Positions 40,701-47,371 of a stretch of DNA of 64,000 nucleotides are shown piece by piece. How positions within the stretch are numbered: position 1 is the stretch's first letter; every line of letters starts with the position of its first letter. Under the pieces are notes generated by a model. It was given only the letters and a program-made list of their open reading frames with translations, was not told where the DNA came from and did not search any database. Source of the stretch: Chitinophaga sancti. Its GTDB lineage: Bacteria; Bacteroidota; Bacteroidia; Chitinophagales; Chitinophagaceae. The position numbers and the translations under genes are program-made. The stretch spans positions 3,684,001 through 3,748,000 of the forward strand of contig NZ_CP139247.1 of the NCBI RefSeq assembly GCF_034087045.1, read 5' to 3'.

Positions 40701-41056
40701 TTGGTAAACAGAAATGGTTTGTGCATGATCTGCCAGGCATTCCTGATCTTTTGCTTGTGTTCGTGCTGGGAACCGGTCGCCAGTGGAACGGCAATAATAC
40801 CGCCCAGGATGCAGGCGATAAGTGCTATAAGATATTTTTTATTATCCTCCAGCTGGATAATCAGCTCGTCTCCTTTACGAATGCCGTTTGCTGTAAAATA
40901 TCCTAGTAAAAGCTGTGCTTCCTGCACAAACTGTCGATGCGTAACTACCTCCTCCTGTTTAGTGCCTGAAACAAAAACAATTTTCTGGTTTGATAACAAG
41001 GTACGCTGCAGTAGCACCTCGTTGATATTGGATAATTGAGAAAAGTGCTGATACAT
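34745..41056 (-). CDS. PKS loading/extension protein: FAAL - ACP - KS - AT - KR - ACP
   Basis: Domains: fatty acyl-AMP ligase about 1-570 (LQFSSGSTGNPKG at 174-186, then WLPLTHDMGLIG); ACP1 with S603 (GFDSLKS); KS about 665-1095 with C831 (NTACSSSL), ETHGTGT and NIGHLEAA; AT about 1180-1500 with S1269 (GHSIGE) and HAFHS, a malonyl-type signature; KR about 1735-1960 with the TGGMGSIG nucleotide-binding loop and catalytic Y1887 (SNYAAAN); ACP2 with S2035 (GFDSLML). There is no DH or ER, so one round gives a beta-hydroxyacyl chain. The KR loop GVLSDKL keeps the Asp of the LDD motif of B-type KRs, a weak stereochemical hint. FAALs load free fatty acids onto carrier proteins, so this is the likely starter of the lipid tail. 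It follows the exporter gene by 9 bases and overlaps the carbamoyltransferase start. Its AT is the only one visible here. Confidence 0.94.
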   Translation of the reverse strand: MYQHFSQLSNINEVLLQRTLLSNQKIVFVSGTKQEEVVTHRQFVQEAQLLLGYFTANGIRKGDELIIQLEDNKKYLIALIACILGGIIAVPLATGSQHEHKQKIRNAWQIMHKPFLFTNKATATRLAQYFTDHHEADKIWWQQIQPSLLFWPDEFEETTNTINTSAAPDETAYLQFSSGSTGNPKGVMMSHSNVLHNTDAILTLSGGTPADHTIICWLPLTHDMGLIGCFFTAILGGLNLVVIPTTLFIRNPLIWMEKTHQHRATISYSPNFGFKYFLQEYKAREHNPDWDLSCMKVIYNGAEQISKPIVDDFAASLKDQHLGTVIRPSYGLAEATLIVSSHRLQAPIISVFANRLSIKEGCAVEFVTETTENSLEIVACGKAVNYASFRICDEKHQVLSDGWVGQIELKGQAITAGYYKCPDDQLFSPDGWIMTGDSGFIHDGDLYVVGRQKEVIIINGLNYYPYDMERVLDSENNQAFSITKTAAVGVPDETNSEALVIFVQSRLPEEQFLPIAAEARNIILQHFGLIVKDVVQIGRIPKTTSGKLQRTKLADEYIAQKKVPHAPPVHKKYLPLLKEQISALCNMQDIPYDLPLTDLGFDSLKSTELINRLNNITGLSLRPTIVFEYTTIYKLAEYLENITQNNIVSSPVKPATFEPVAIIGMNGIFPGNADNPEKLWEMLMNGIDPVAEIPAARWNVEQFKPGKQKGQGNMLTNLGSYTSHPELFDAGFFGISPKEAVSMDPQQRMLLETTFLALENAGYTLPEIRNTDTGVFVGLSHSEYVRAHMYADNPEKIDPYSLTGTMTSTAAGRLSYFFDLSGPAIVINTACSSSLVAVHYACQSLQSGDCSMALAGGVNLILTPETTIALSEIQALAADGRCKTFDADADGYGRGEGCAMIVLKRLDKALEDGDTISGIIRSSAVNQDGKSNGLTAPNVVAQRQLLSKAIQTAGIDPEEVSYIETHGTGTPLGDPLEVQAILETYKPGQRKHPLLIGSLKSNIGHLEAAAGIAAMVKVLLSFKHGILPPDLHFNKPNPLIPWETGNIKVVNEPTDWPAGKKKMAGISSFGFSGTNAHLIIESPELITSVPPVRSSYICTLSAHTPDTLQEMVDILLSALEQEQDSIGECCYNLNRRNHLLAYHWYCVADNKTQLLSALKTFEASQVHKTKQLQPLLAFQFTGQGSQYSGMGKELYEAYPVFRNVLDECDRIYRLCNNGISITEIILKDDPEKRIDQTRFTQPALFCLSYALSALYKSFGITPSIVLGHSIGEIAASCMAGLFSLESGIQLVSERARLMQELPAGGGMLSLQIPEAKARELIAAQNFQLHIAGVNTAEQTVVSGTTDQLEKLRVYMKQQDILCFPLNVSHAFHSPLMQPAAISLLETTKHIPFHTTTIPVISNITGQLLTTEQQADPAYWSEHMLQPVRYLDSLQTLQETGCTICLEIGPHPILTNMVKGLPMQTTDAVPSLKKGKSAVKQFLESLALLQQSGIQVNWKTGEPGFQLRQQAVITYPFLKQAYWLPLTMGRSQASPLPVKHISENQNILEVIYSPVTALLPEEQTTITSMLILYDELKATALNWRRQLYIQGITAVTAHISAIPVIPAGTTVCYLSNPFDEELPLISEQEVLNMLPLIEKISHTNNSRLIIVTNNVHQENTLVNLSGSMLWGFFLSLKTELDYLPVSIIDVNELNYEPAFTAISKHLIQLGLQLVIRDGKWFVPTMQSVSVNKPQKELIIQAGKAYLVTGGMGSIGKQVVTWLIQKGATNIVITGRSTLSDIQHQQLQLWQSKGCIITYLCCDISDQEQFARLLAATSIPPITGVIHTAGVLSDKLLISHTPESFTPVFPGKVQGAWNIHRLSKDWQLDFFILFSSTVSLLGNTGQSNYAAANYFLNALACYRRERQLPCTSICWGPWQHSAMTAGLTAQFEQLGIRSFEGPEALQSMESIINAAPVYAIIDVLPATATQSFPGWLHPYIPAHWVTIKKEASTTYIIPTDKAGMRKLLEETAREILGLRADEYLNTDRPYFETGFDSLMLNKFKNSITATTGIQIPISHFFQYPSLSSLADHLFKDLTITPVSLIEEISRISDEEIAHLLNAYTV

Positions 41057-41065
41057 ATCGATTGA

Positions 41066-42724
41066 CTATTTTGAAATAATTTTACCATATTCCATTTCTA
41101 TAATCCTATCGAATTGTTCTGCATATTTATCATCATGAGAAACCATCATAACCGTCTTCCCTTTTTGACGCAGGGAGGATAGTATTTCTAGGTAATAGAA
41201 CTTTTTAAACTCAGGATCCTGGTCCGCTGTTACCTCATCCAGGATCATAACAGGGTTATCTTCCAGCAACACACATATTAAGGCGAGCCGTTTCCGCTGT
41301 CCGGTGGATAATCTTACATTGCTGAAATTTAATCCCTGGAAATGTGTTTTATGTGAAAGTGCCATCAAGTTGATATACTCATTTACTTTTTCTTCATTGA
41401 GGTCTTTCACACCATATATCTTTGGAAACAGATGGAAATCTGTAAAAATAGCTGAGAAAACGGACCTGTATTCTTCATCGTCATAAAGAGAAATATCTTT
41501 TCCATTATAAAGTATCCGGCCGGAGCTGGGATGATAGAGATTGGTAAGTACTTTTAGCATAGTTGATTTCCCACTTCCGTTACCACCTACAATACATACG
41601 AGTTCTCCTTTCTTTAAAACAAGATCGATAGGGCCTAAAGAAAAGGAAGATTGGTTTTCTTCATCTATATATTCATAACAAACTTTCTCCAGCCTCAGCT
41701 CCTCAAAAGGAGGGAGTGGTTGTTTCTTTTGAGTGATATCATGATTCCGTAATGATTGAATCTTGTTTTCCAGTTGTTGTATGTTCTTAGTAGCGTGGAT
41801 AGCTTTAATGAACAGGGGAATCGTGGTGACAATATTTTCCAGCGGTCCTATAATGAACAGGATAGATGCTGTAAGGCGGGTGAGGGTGCCGGCATACAAT
41901 GTAAGGAATTGCGGGAGCATAAATACCACACATGCCAGTAATAAATAAAATACCATTTCAGAAAACATGAATCCTACTGCAAAGTGTAAACCGTTTTTTA
42001 CTTTGTTATCTTTTCCTTCCAGTGCAGTTTGTTTAATATCAAAATATAATTGTTCATTTTTTAATGAACTTATTTTTATTTCCTTAAATCCTTCCACGAG
42101 GTTCTCTATATGATCATAGAACGCGGCTTCATTTCTATTGGTTAGCATCATTGCCTCATTTACATCTTTTTGTCTTCTGAAATAATAGGAGACAGCTACC
42201 ACAAGCACAAGGATGGTAACCAGGAAAGCGGTGACAGAAAGGATCGCAATGTAAATTAATGCAAAGAAAACAAGTATGGCTGCCTGAAAGCCATTGATGA
42301 TCATTGCCGCTGATTGAGAAATGAAGTTGGTGTCGTTGGAAACACGTGTAAAGATCTGATCCTTCCCGATAGATTCCATGGATGACAAATCACATTGCCG
42401 CAGTTTATTCAGTATTCGCAACCTGAGGCTATATACGGAGTTCTCGACTATCTCAACAGACCGCCGCAGGATATATCTTTTAGTAATGAAAAAGATAAGT
42501 AGCGCAATGCCAAAGGCTACCAGGTAGCGGATATTTACGGTACCTTCTCCTGCCGAATTGGCCGCACTGTTTAGTGTGGATAATAAAATTGCATTAACAA
42601 GGCCAGATACTATCGTATTAAAGATAATCGTCTTTTTGGGAATGTCTGCATGCTGGATAATCATATTGGCGTAGATCTTGAATCCACTCATTTTACCAGC
42701 ATCATTTTTCTTTTGATCAGGCAT
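41066..42724 (-). CDS. Cyclic-peptide-type ABC exporter (fused membrane and ATPase domains)
   Basis: A 552-residue half-transporter. The N-terminal part (about 30-310) contains about six hydrophobic spans. The C-terminal ATPase has Walker A GGNGSGKST at 380-388, signature LSTGQ at 472-476, Walker B VMILDE at 492-497 and an H-loop MVSHDD. Size and layout fit the SyrD/PvdE family of cyclic peptide and siderophore exporters. It is the first gene of the minus-strand operon, ahead of the FAAL-PKS and carbamoyltransferase, and should carry the finished lipopeptide across the inner membrane. No exact Bacteroidota promoter (TTTG/TAnnTTTG) was found in the 130 bases upstream. Substrate is inferred from context. 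Confidence 0.92.
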   Translation of the reverse strand: MPDQKKNDAGKMSGFKIYANMIIQHADIPKKTIIFNTIVSGLVNAILLSTLNSAANSAGEGTVNIRYLVAFGIALLIFFITKRYILRRSVEIVENSVYSLRLRILNKLRQCDLSSMESIGKDQIFTRVSNDTNFISQSAAMIINGFQAAILVFFALIYIAILSVTAFLVTILVLVVAVSYYFRRQKDVNEAMMLTNRNEAAFYDHIENLVEGFKEIKISSLKNEQLYFDIKQTALEGKDNKVKNGLHFAVGFMFSEMVFYLLLACVVFMLPQFLTLYAGTLTRLTASILFIIGPLENIVTTIPLFIKAIHATKNIQQLENKIQSLRNHDITQKKQPLPPFEELRLEKVCYEYIDEENQSSFSLGPIDLVLKKGELVCIVGGNGSGKSTMLKVLTNLYHPSSGRILYNGKDISLYDDEEYRSVFSAIFTDFHLFPKIYGVKDLNEEKVNEYINLMALSHKTHFQGLNFSNVRLSTGQRKRLALICVLLEDNPVMILDEVTADQDPEFKKFYYLEILSSLRQKGKTVMMVSHDDKYAEQFDRIIEMEYGKIISK

Positions 42725-43184
42725 ATCTTAACAGGATGAAAATATTTCCCGAGGGTTATGGGAATCCATTACAAGTTACGACCTGGCGGGTTATGCAAAA
42801 CCACATATTCTTGTAGTCTTTTCTAACGCTATATATTATTAAGATTTTATGTGATTCAGTCAAATTCTCTGCAGGAGGTTCAAAAGCAATTCGCCAATAA
42901 AAGTCATCCATTCATTCATGTATTCTTTACTTAACACTTTGATAATTATAAAAACTGTATCTGAAGTTTGGAGGATATGGCGGATATAGACTTCAATATA
43001 TCGTAGCGACGACCAGGAAGGATTATGACTGGAGATGGGCGGAGTAATGGTTGCCGGATGCGGCGTGGTATTTATTTGAGATAGCTGGGAAATATTAAAA
43101 GAGACGCTGAGATTTGTCAAAATAATAAGGGAGTTTATCATACTTTTGATACACTCCCTTATTATATATATATCACTTTTTTAT
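42725..43184. other. Intergenic boundary between the biosynthetic locus and housekeeping genes
   Basis: This stretch separates the exporter start from the end of the desaturase gene. It must hold the promoter of the minus-strand biosynthetic operon, but I could not fix its position. An open frame of 93 codons on the minus strand (42860-43141) begins inside the desaturase terminator hairpin and matches no family I recognise. Its tail (IYIRHIL...VLSKEYMNEWMTF) looks more protein-like than its front, so it could be a gene remnant. I do not call it a gene. Confidence 0.5.
43121..43165 (-). terminator. Intrinsic terminator of the desaturase gene
   Basis: A 13-bp inverted repeat (ataataagggagt with actcccttattat) encloses a 17-base loop that contains a smaller tatca/tgata pair. 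Read on the minus strand it lies about 20 bases after the desaturase stop and is followed by a short T-rich run (TTATTATTTTG). Confidence 0.7.
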
Positions 43185-44171
43185 TTAAAGAGATACCTGT
43201 TCTTCTTTCTCTTTCACAATCTTCACTTTCTCCTTCCTCAACACTCTTGAATACAATGAAAGCTTTGGATTGAAAATAAACAACCATATCAGCTTAGACC
43301 ATGACTGATGTGACAGCAATGAATCATAATAAGCCGGTGCCTTTGATTTAATCTGAGGCAGTTTGTTCCATGGAATGGAAGGGAAATCATGGTGTTCATT
43401 ATGATATCCTACATTGAACGCTACTTTATTCAGCGGACCATAATAGCTATACGTTTCCTGTACAGGATCCAGTGTCAGGTAGTGTTCCTGTATCCAGCGT
43501 GCACCCAGCGGATGTAAACCTACTGAGAAGAAGAAGCTGGCCAGCATAAATACAAACGCCTTTGGACCGATCAGCGCAATAATAGCTATATCAAAAGTCA
43601 GCTGAATCACCCAGTTCAATACCACCCAACGGTCAAACAGTTCGATGTTCAAACGGGCAGTACGGGTTACCTGGAATACCGGGAAGAACAGGAACCACAT
43701 CATTTTGCTCAGTGGGTTGTTGCTTACCAGACGGGCTTCCCAGAAATCAGGCAAATCCGCATCCAGGTCATGTTCACCCTGGTAAGCGTGGTGCTTCAGG
43801 TGATATTTCTGGAAAGAGGCAGAGCTGGCAAAGATATGTGGCAGGTTGGCAATCATACCAGCCAGCATATTGGGTAATTTACCTTTGAAGATAAGACCGT
43901 GGCTGGACTCATGAATCATTACCCACAGGGCATGGCTGATGAATGCACCCACCAGGTAGGCTGCGCCAAATACCATCCACCAGGAATGATCATTTACCCA
44001 GTATGAAATGGCAACCTGTGCACCTACGAGCCCAAGAATCAGGAATATGGTGTATGGATTTTTTCCTACGAGTTCCCTCATCTCCGGGTGTTCTTTAAGG
44101 ATTTGTCTAACTCTCACATGGTGCGGATTAGGATCCGTACTCCAGGTAAAATCAGTAGGCTTGTTAGTCAT
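43185..44171 (-). CDS. Membrane fatty-acid/sphingolipid desaturase, dihydroceramide delta-4 desaturase-like
   Basis: A 328-residue membrane di-iron desaturase with three His boxes: HESSHG (H87, H91), HLKHHAYQGEH (H124, H127, H128) and YHNEHHDFP (H257, H260, H261). Several hydrophobic segments lie between them. The N-terminus (DPNPHHVRVRQILKEHPEM) resembles the lipid-DES leader of eukaryotic dihydroceramide delta-4 desaturases, and HHAYQGEHDLDADLP is close to their second box. Many Bacteroidota make sphingolipids, so a role in modifying dihydroceramide or its long-chain base is plausible. A plain fatty-acid desaturase cannot be excluded. It could conceivably act on lipid supplied to the FAAL-PKS, but it has its own terminator and a separate intergenic region. 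Confidence 0.88.
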   Translation of the reverse strand: MTNKPTDFTWSTDPNPHHVRVRQILKEHPEMRELVGKNPYTIFLILGLVGAQVAISYWVNDHSWWMVFGAAYLVGAFISHALWVMIHESSHGLIFKGKLPNMLAGMIANLPHIFASSASFQKYHLKHHAYQGEHDLDADLPDFWEARLVSNNPLSKMMWFLFFPVFQVTRTARLNIELFDRWVVLNWVIQLTFDIAIIALIGPKAFVFMLASFFFSVGLHPLGARWIQEHYLTLDPVQETYSYYGPLNKVAFNVGYHNEHHDFPSIPWNKLPQIKSKAPAYYDSLLSHQSWSKLIWLFIFNPKLSLYSRVLRKEKVKIVKEKEEQVSL

Positions 44172-44605
44172 GCGCTGTTTATAGATTGTTTGTAATTGTT
44201 TCTGATCTTGTTGTGGTATTCCGCCTTAATTTGTTCGCTCTATAGGTCTCACATGATTCGTCTTTTTGGCATGGAAATACTTCCGGCAGGCAAAATATAA
44301 AAAATAATTTATATGCTATTGATATTAGTTCGCCCGGGTGTCCAAAATAGTTGATTCTTTTTGTTTTACAAGCAGACTCACACGAAAAATATTTTGAGCC
44401 GTTTACTCATTTGGCTCCAATACCAAAAAAGGTTAGATTTGCATTCTCCCATTTAATTCACAATACTACTCCCATTATTTAATTCGTTGTAAAACAACTA
44501 TTTGTATCCGAAAACCGGGACATGGACATTTGTCATATGGCATTGTCATGCGAACTGGTCCAGGAGAGGTATGTGTATTAATTTTTACCTAATCGATAAA
44601 AACAT
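44172..44605. promoter_or_regulatory. Divergent intergenic region, desaturase (-) versus hypothetical gene (+)
   Basis: This 434-base non-coding stretch separates two divergent genes and should hold both promoters. Visible elements are a short palindrome gttgt-aaa-acaac (44486-44498), two direct copies of ttgtcat 13 bases apart (44530 and 44543), and an A/T-rich block near 44290-44320 containing tatattttg on the minus strand, which differs from the Bacteroidota -7 consensus TAnnTTTG only in spacing. None is convincing alone. Confidence 0.4.
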
Positions 44606-45793
44606 ATGGATAAGCTAAAACTGAAATTACAGGAGTACTATCAGCGTTGTCAGCAACCGGATTTGCGGACGAAGGCCGGCAGGGAAGAGGCCGGTGGTGC
44701 AGTTGTGCTGGAGATGGAAAATGATATTCTACTACAGTTCGGCTTGCCTACATCAAAGCGTTTTGTGCAGATATTGCATGACTTTGCCAGTCATCGTCAG
44801 CTGAGCGATCAGCTGCTTGATTATGTGAGTAAGAAGCTGAGAGCGGCAGCCCGCAGATATCTGCTGGCCCCGGTGGTGTCTGACCTCGATCAGTTACAAC
44901 AGGCTGCCGATCAAAAACGCAGCCCCTATGATCTGTTGCCGGAACTGGGATACCCGGTCAATGACTTTTCGATCTTCCTGATCTCGGAAATATTATATCG
45001 TCGTAATATGCCAGCCGAAGAAGTGCTGGAAGAACTGAAAAAAGCACAGCACGGCGATGTATGGGATGACCTGCTCTCGCTGAACAATGTTGTCAACTAC
45101 ACCCATCACGAGCTGTACAATCGCCTCCGCATGCAGGACCTCCGCATGATGGACGATTACCTGCAGTCCGTACGCCGCCAGGAAAAGGTAAAAGCCTCTA
45201 AAAAGGAAACCCCTGATACAGAAGGCTATACCCCTAACTACCGCATGGTTAGCAAAATTCTGGTGGAAGATATCGTATTTGATGAGCATGCCAATCCAAG
45301 CCTGATCGGCAAACTGAAAGCTGGCAGCCGGTTTACCAAGATCACCATTAGCATGGAAATGGCTGCCCTGCACATGGTACTGGTCAGTGCCGGCGAAAAA
45401 GGGGCTCAGATCAGCGGTCTGCTGAAAAAGAGTAAACAACACCCCCCTGTAATCGATCTTCGGACAGAACTGGGCGATGTACTCACACTGGACAATTGCT
45501 ACCTGGAAGTCTATAAACCCCAGCACAAGCGTGGACAGCAATGGGTAGAACCAAGAGATAGCGTATTCTACCTGCACAAAATCCTCTCAAAAAAGGAATT
45601 TGAAAAGAAGAGTAAAGAAGTAGAAGTAAAACAAAAGATCCAGGAATGCCTGGATCTGATTGGAGGCTCCTATGGCTATTACCAGCGGATGCGTAAACTC
45701 GGTATTACCGATGAAGAAGCAAAGCTGAGAGCCGGTCTGCAGGATGAACTGCTATTTAAACTCAGCACCTTCCTTCATAAATTAAAGGATTAA
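44606..45793 (+). CDS. Conserved-looking hypothetical protein, 395 aa
   Basis: I do not recognise this family. The protein is soluble in appearance, with no signal peptide or membrane span. It is rich in charged helical segments near the N-terminus (KLKLQEYYQRC...; residues 1-150) and at the C-terminus (about 330-395, KKEFEKKSKEVEVKQKI). A central part (about 215-320) with alternating hydrophobic residues (FTKITISMEMAALHMVLVSAG) looks like a beta-containing domain. The frame is long, uninterrupted, and followed by a clear terminator, so it is very likely a real gene. It is transcribed away from the biosynthetic locus. Nothing nearby points to its role. Confidence 0.85.
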   Translation: MDKLKLKLQEYYQRCQQPDLRTKAGREEAGGAVVLEMENDILLQFGLPTSKRFVQILHDFASHRQLSDQLLDYVSKKLRAAARRYLLAPVVSDLDQLQQAADQKRSPYDLLPELGYPVNDFSIFLISEILYRRNMPAEEVLEELKKAQHGDVWDDLLSLNNVVNYTHHELYNRLRMQDLRMMDDYLQSVRRQEKVKASKKETPDTEGYTPNYRMVSKILVEDIVFDEHANPSLIGKLKAGSRFTKITISMEMAALHMVLVSAGEKGAQISGLLKKSKQHPPVIDLRTELGDVLTLDNCYLEVYKPQHKRGQQWVEPRDSVFYLHKILSKKEFEKKSKEVEVKQKIQECLDLIGGSYGYYQRMRKLGITDEEAKLRAGLQDELLFKLSTFLHKLKD

Positions 45794-45794
45794 T

Positions 45795-45879
45795 CTGCAT
45801 TGAAGGGGCACCTACATTGAAAGGGAACCTACATTGAAGGGTAACCCGCATCGAAAGGTAACCTGCATTGAAGGGCTAT
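45795..45879. repeat. Five tandem copies of a 17-bp unit
   Basis: Starting just after the upstream stop codon there are five back-to-back 17-base units of the type ctgcattgaaggggcac, ctacattgaaagggaac, ctacattgaagggtaac, ccgcatcgaaaggtaac and ctgcattgaagggctat. The core cattgaa(a/g)gg is nearly constant and the last 3-4 bases drift. The array lies in the 3' untranslated region between the stop and the terminator. Since 17 is not a multiple of three, it is not a coding repeat. Confidence 0.85.
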
Positions 45880-45916
45880 TTTAAATTAAAGAACTAACCT
45901 TCGCACCATACACATC

Positions 45917-45950
45917 AAAAAGGGGCTCCCAGCAGGCAGCCCCTTTTTTT
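45917..45950 (+). terminator. Intrinsic terminator of the 395-aa hypothetical gene
   Basis: An 11-bp stem (aaaaaggggct with agccccttttt) with a 10-base loop is followed by further T residues. It lies about 125 bases after the stop codon, beyond the tandem repeat. Confidence 0.85.
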
Positions 45951-46225
45951 TAGTTGGTTTTTGATTCCGGATAACATGAATCCCGATGTGTTCCCCCTAT
46001 ATAATAATACAATAAGTTAATTCACATGACAATCTTAACCCCTAACCCCCAAGTCCTGCTACCCTGCGCATGGTAGCAGGAACATGGAAGTAAAGGACAA
46101 CGTGCTTTTGCTTTTATCGACACAAACATACCGCTTAAAAACATTGAACCTGGTTAATCCGAAGTTAAGTGCTTAGTTAATTCCGTGTTAAGCGGTTTGA
46201 TTTGATTCTGTACGGTTTAATATGA
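45951..46225. other. Non-coding gap with two inverted repeats
   Basis: No gene was seen. A hairpin with a perfect 9-bp stem (cctgctacc with ggtagcagg, 46055-46080, 8-base loop) stands alone without a U-tract. A second, widely spaced inverted repeat (accgcttaa at 46130 with ttaagcggt at 46188) flanks about 50 bases just downstream of the lipase stop. Either could be an RNA structure at the 3' end of the lipase transcript. Confidence 0.45.
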
Positions 46226-47320
46226 TCATTTCAGGTAGTCTGCTTCCAGCAAATAGCGGTACGGATCGTAGGCATGATGTAGAAAAATGTTCTTGCCATC
46301 GAAGGGGAATTGCGTGTCGTAATCCGCTGTGGGAGCGAGTATGATCGGTACGCCGGCAGGGGCGTAATTATGGCTGCCTACAAAAGGCGGCATCTTATAT
46401 TGAGGCAATGTTTTTTTCACCATACCATATAGCCGTTTGCCCAAAACTCTTTGCATGCGCCGGCTAGCCTTTTTACTGCTGTTATCCAGTCTGCCATACA
46501 TATAACTCAGCACAATTCTTACAGGCAGCGATTGTTTTCGCAGTGACTTTTTTACATACTGGAAAGGATTCGGGCTATTGAAATCGCGGGTGGTCTGCAA
46601 GGAAAAAGGGGCTTCCGGTACCCAGTCACGCGTATTGACAATTCTGAATCCCCAGCCATTGCGCGTCACAAAGTCATAGTCGTACGCATAGTATAAATTC
46701 CCCGGTTTGGGAGCAGCACTGCTATAGGTTTTGATGGTAATATCTTTTGGGAAAGCCGGATCGTCTATGTATGCAAGATAGGAACGGAGCAGGAAGGTGA
46801 TCGCAGCACCCTGGCTATGTCCTGTGAGGATGAAATCATGTATGCCTTGCCGGTAGCAGTCTTTGATCTTTGCCACGATATCGCCTGCCATTGAGGCCAG
46901 GGCCAGTGTCCAACCCGCATGTACATATGCATTACTGTCTTTGGCAAAGCGGTAGTTGAAGTGAGTGCTATCGTTCAGCTGAAAGGAACCAATGGCGGGG
47001 ATCATGCCGGCATGGAAGTTTTCCAGCCAGGATTCTTTGTTGCCCACCGTGCCCCGGATGCTGATCACGGCCACATTGCCATGGTAGGTCCAGAGGTCCC
47101 AGCGATTGTGTAAACCTGTTTCTTTGGAGCGGTAAATGAGTTTGGAGTCCTCCGGGGGTGGTATCTTTTTGGTCCACGGGGTATCTGCGTTAAGGAAGCA
47201 GATAGCGAGCATGTCTGCATATTCTTTGGGGTCAAATCCCGCTTTGAGGTGCTGTCCATAGCTTGTATTCCAATAGAGGCCCAGGATGGGCAGTAACAAT
47301 AATAGTCCCTTTCTGATCAT
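46226..47320 (-). CDS. Secreted class 3 lipase-like alpha/beta-hydrolase
   Basis: The protein begins with a typical signal peptide (about 22 residues, MIRKGLLLLLPILG...YG). It has the class 3 lipase pattern: an early beta-strand/oxyanion segment VAVISIRGT near 84-92 and the nucleophile elbow TGHSQGA with S169, followed by SSAAPKPGN. A late SHNYAPAG is a candidate for the catalytic His. It is 364 residues, so a single catalytic domain. Export to the periplasm or outside and action on a glyceride or other ester are expected; the true substrate is unknown. It follows a deoxyribonucleotidase gene by about 50 bases on the same strand. Confidence 0.85.
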   Translation of the reverse strand: MIRKGLLLLLPILGLYWNTSYGQHLKAGFDPKEYADMLAICFLNADTPWTKKIPPPEDSKLIYRSKETGLHNRWDLWTYHGNVAVISIRGTVGNKESWLENFHAGMIPAIGSFQLNDSTHFNYRFAKDSNAYVHAGWTLALASMAGDIVAKIKDCYRQGIHDFILTGHSQGAAITFLLRSYLAYIDDPAFPKDITIKTYSSAAPKPGNLYYAYDYDFVTRNGWGFRIVNTRDWVPEAPFSLQTTRDFNSPNPFQYVKKSLRKQSLPVRIVLSYMYGRLDNSSKKASRRMQRVLGKRLYGMVKKTLPQYKMPPFVGSHNYAPAGVPIILAPTADYDTQFPFDGKNIFLHHAYDPYRYLLEADYLK

Positions 47321-47371
47321 CAGATAATAATTAGCTGTTTATGTGATATCCTGTTACAGGAATGATGCCGG

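Noticed and set aside
42860..43141. 93-codon open frame on the minus strand between the exporter and the desaturase
   Set aside because: Its start lies inside the desaturase terminator hairpin, it has no recognisable family or start context, and the composition of its N-terminal half does not look like a conserved protein. It may be a remnant.
45795..45879. CRISPR array
   Set aside because: The 17-bp units are directly adjacent with no spacers, are shorter than CRISPR repeats, and there are no cas genes.
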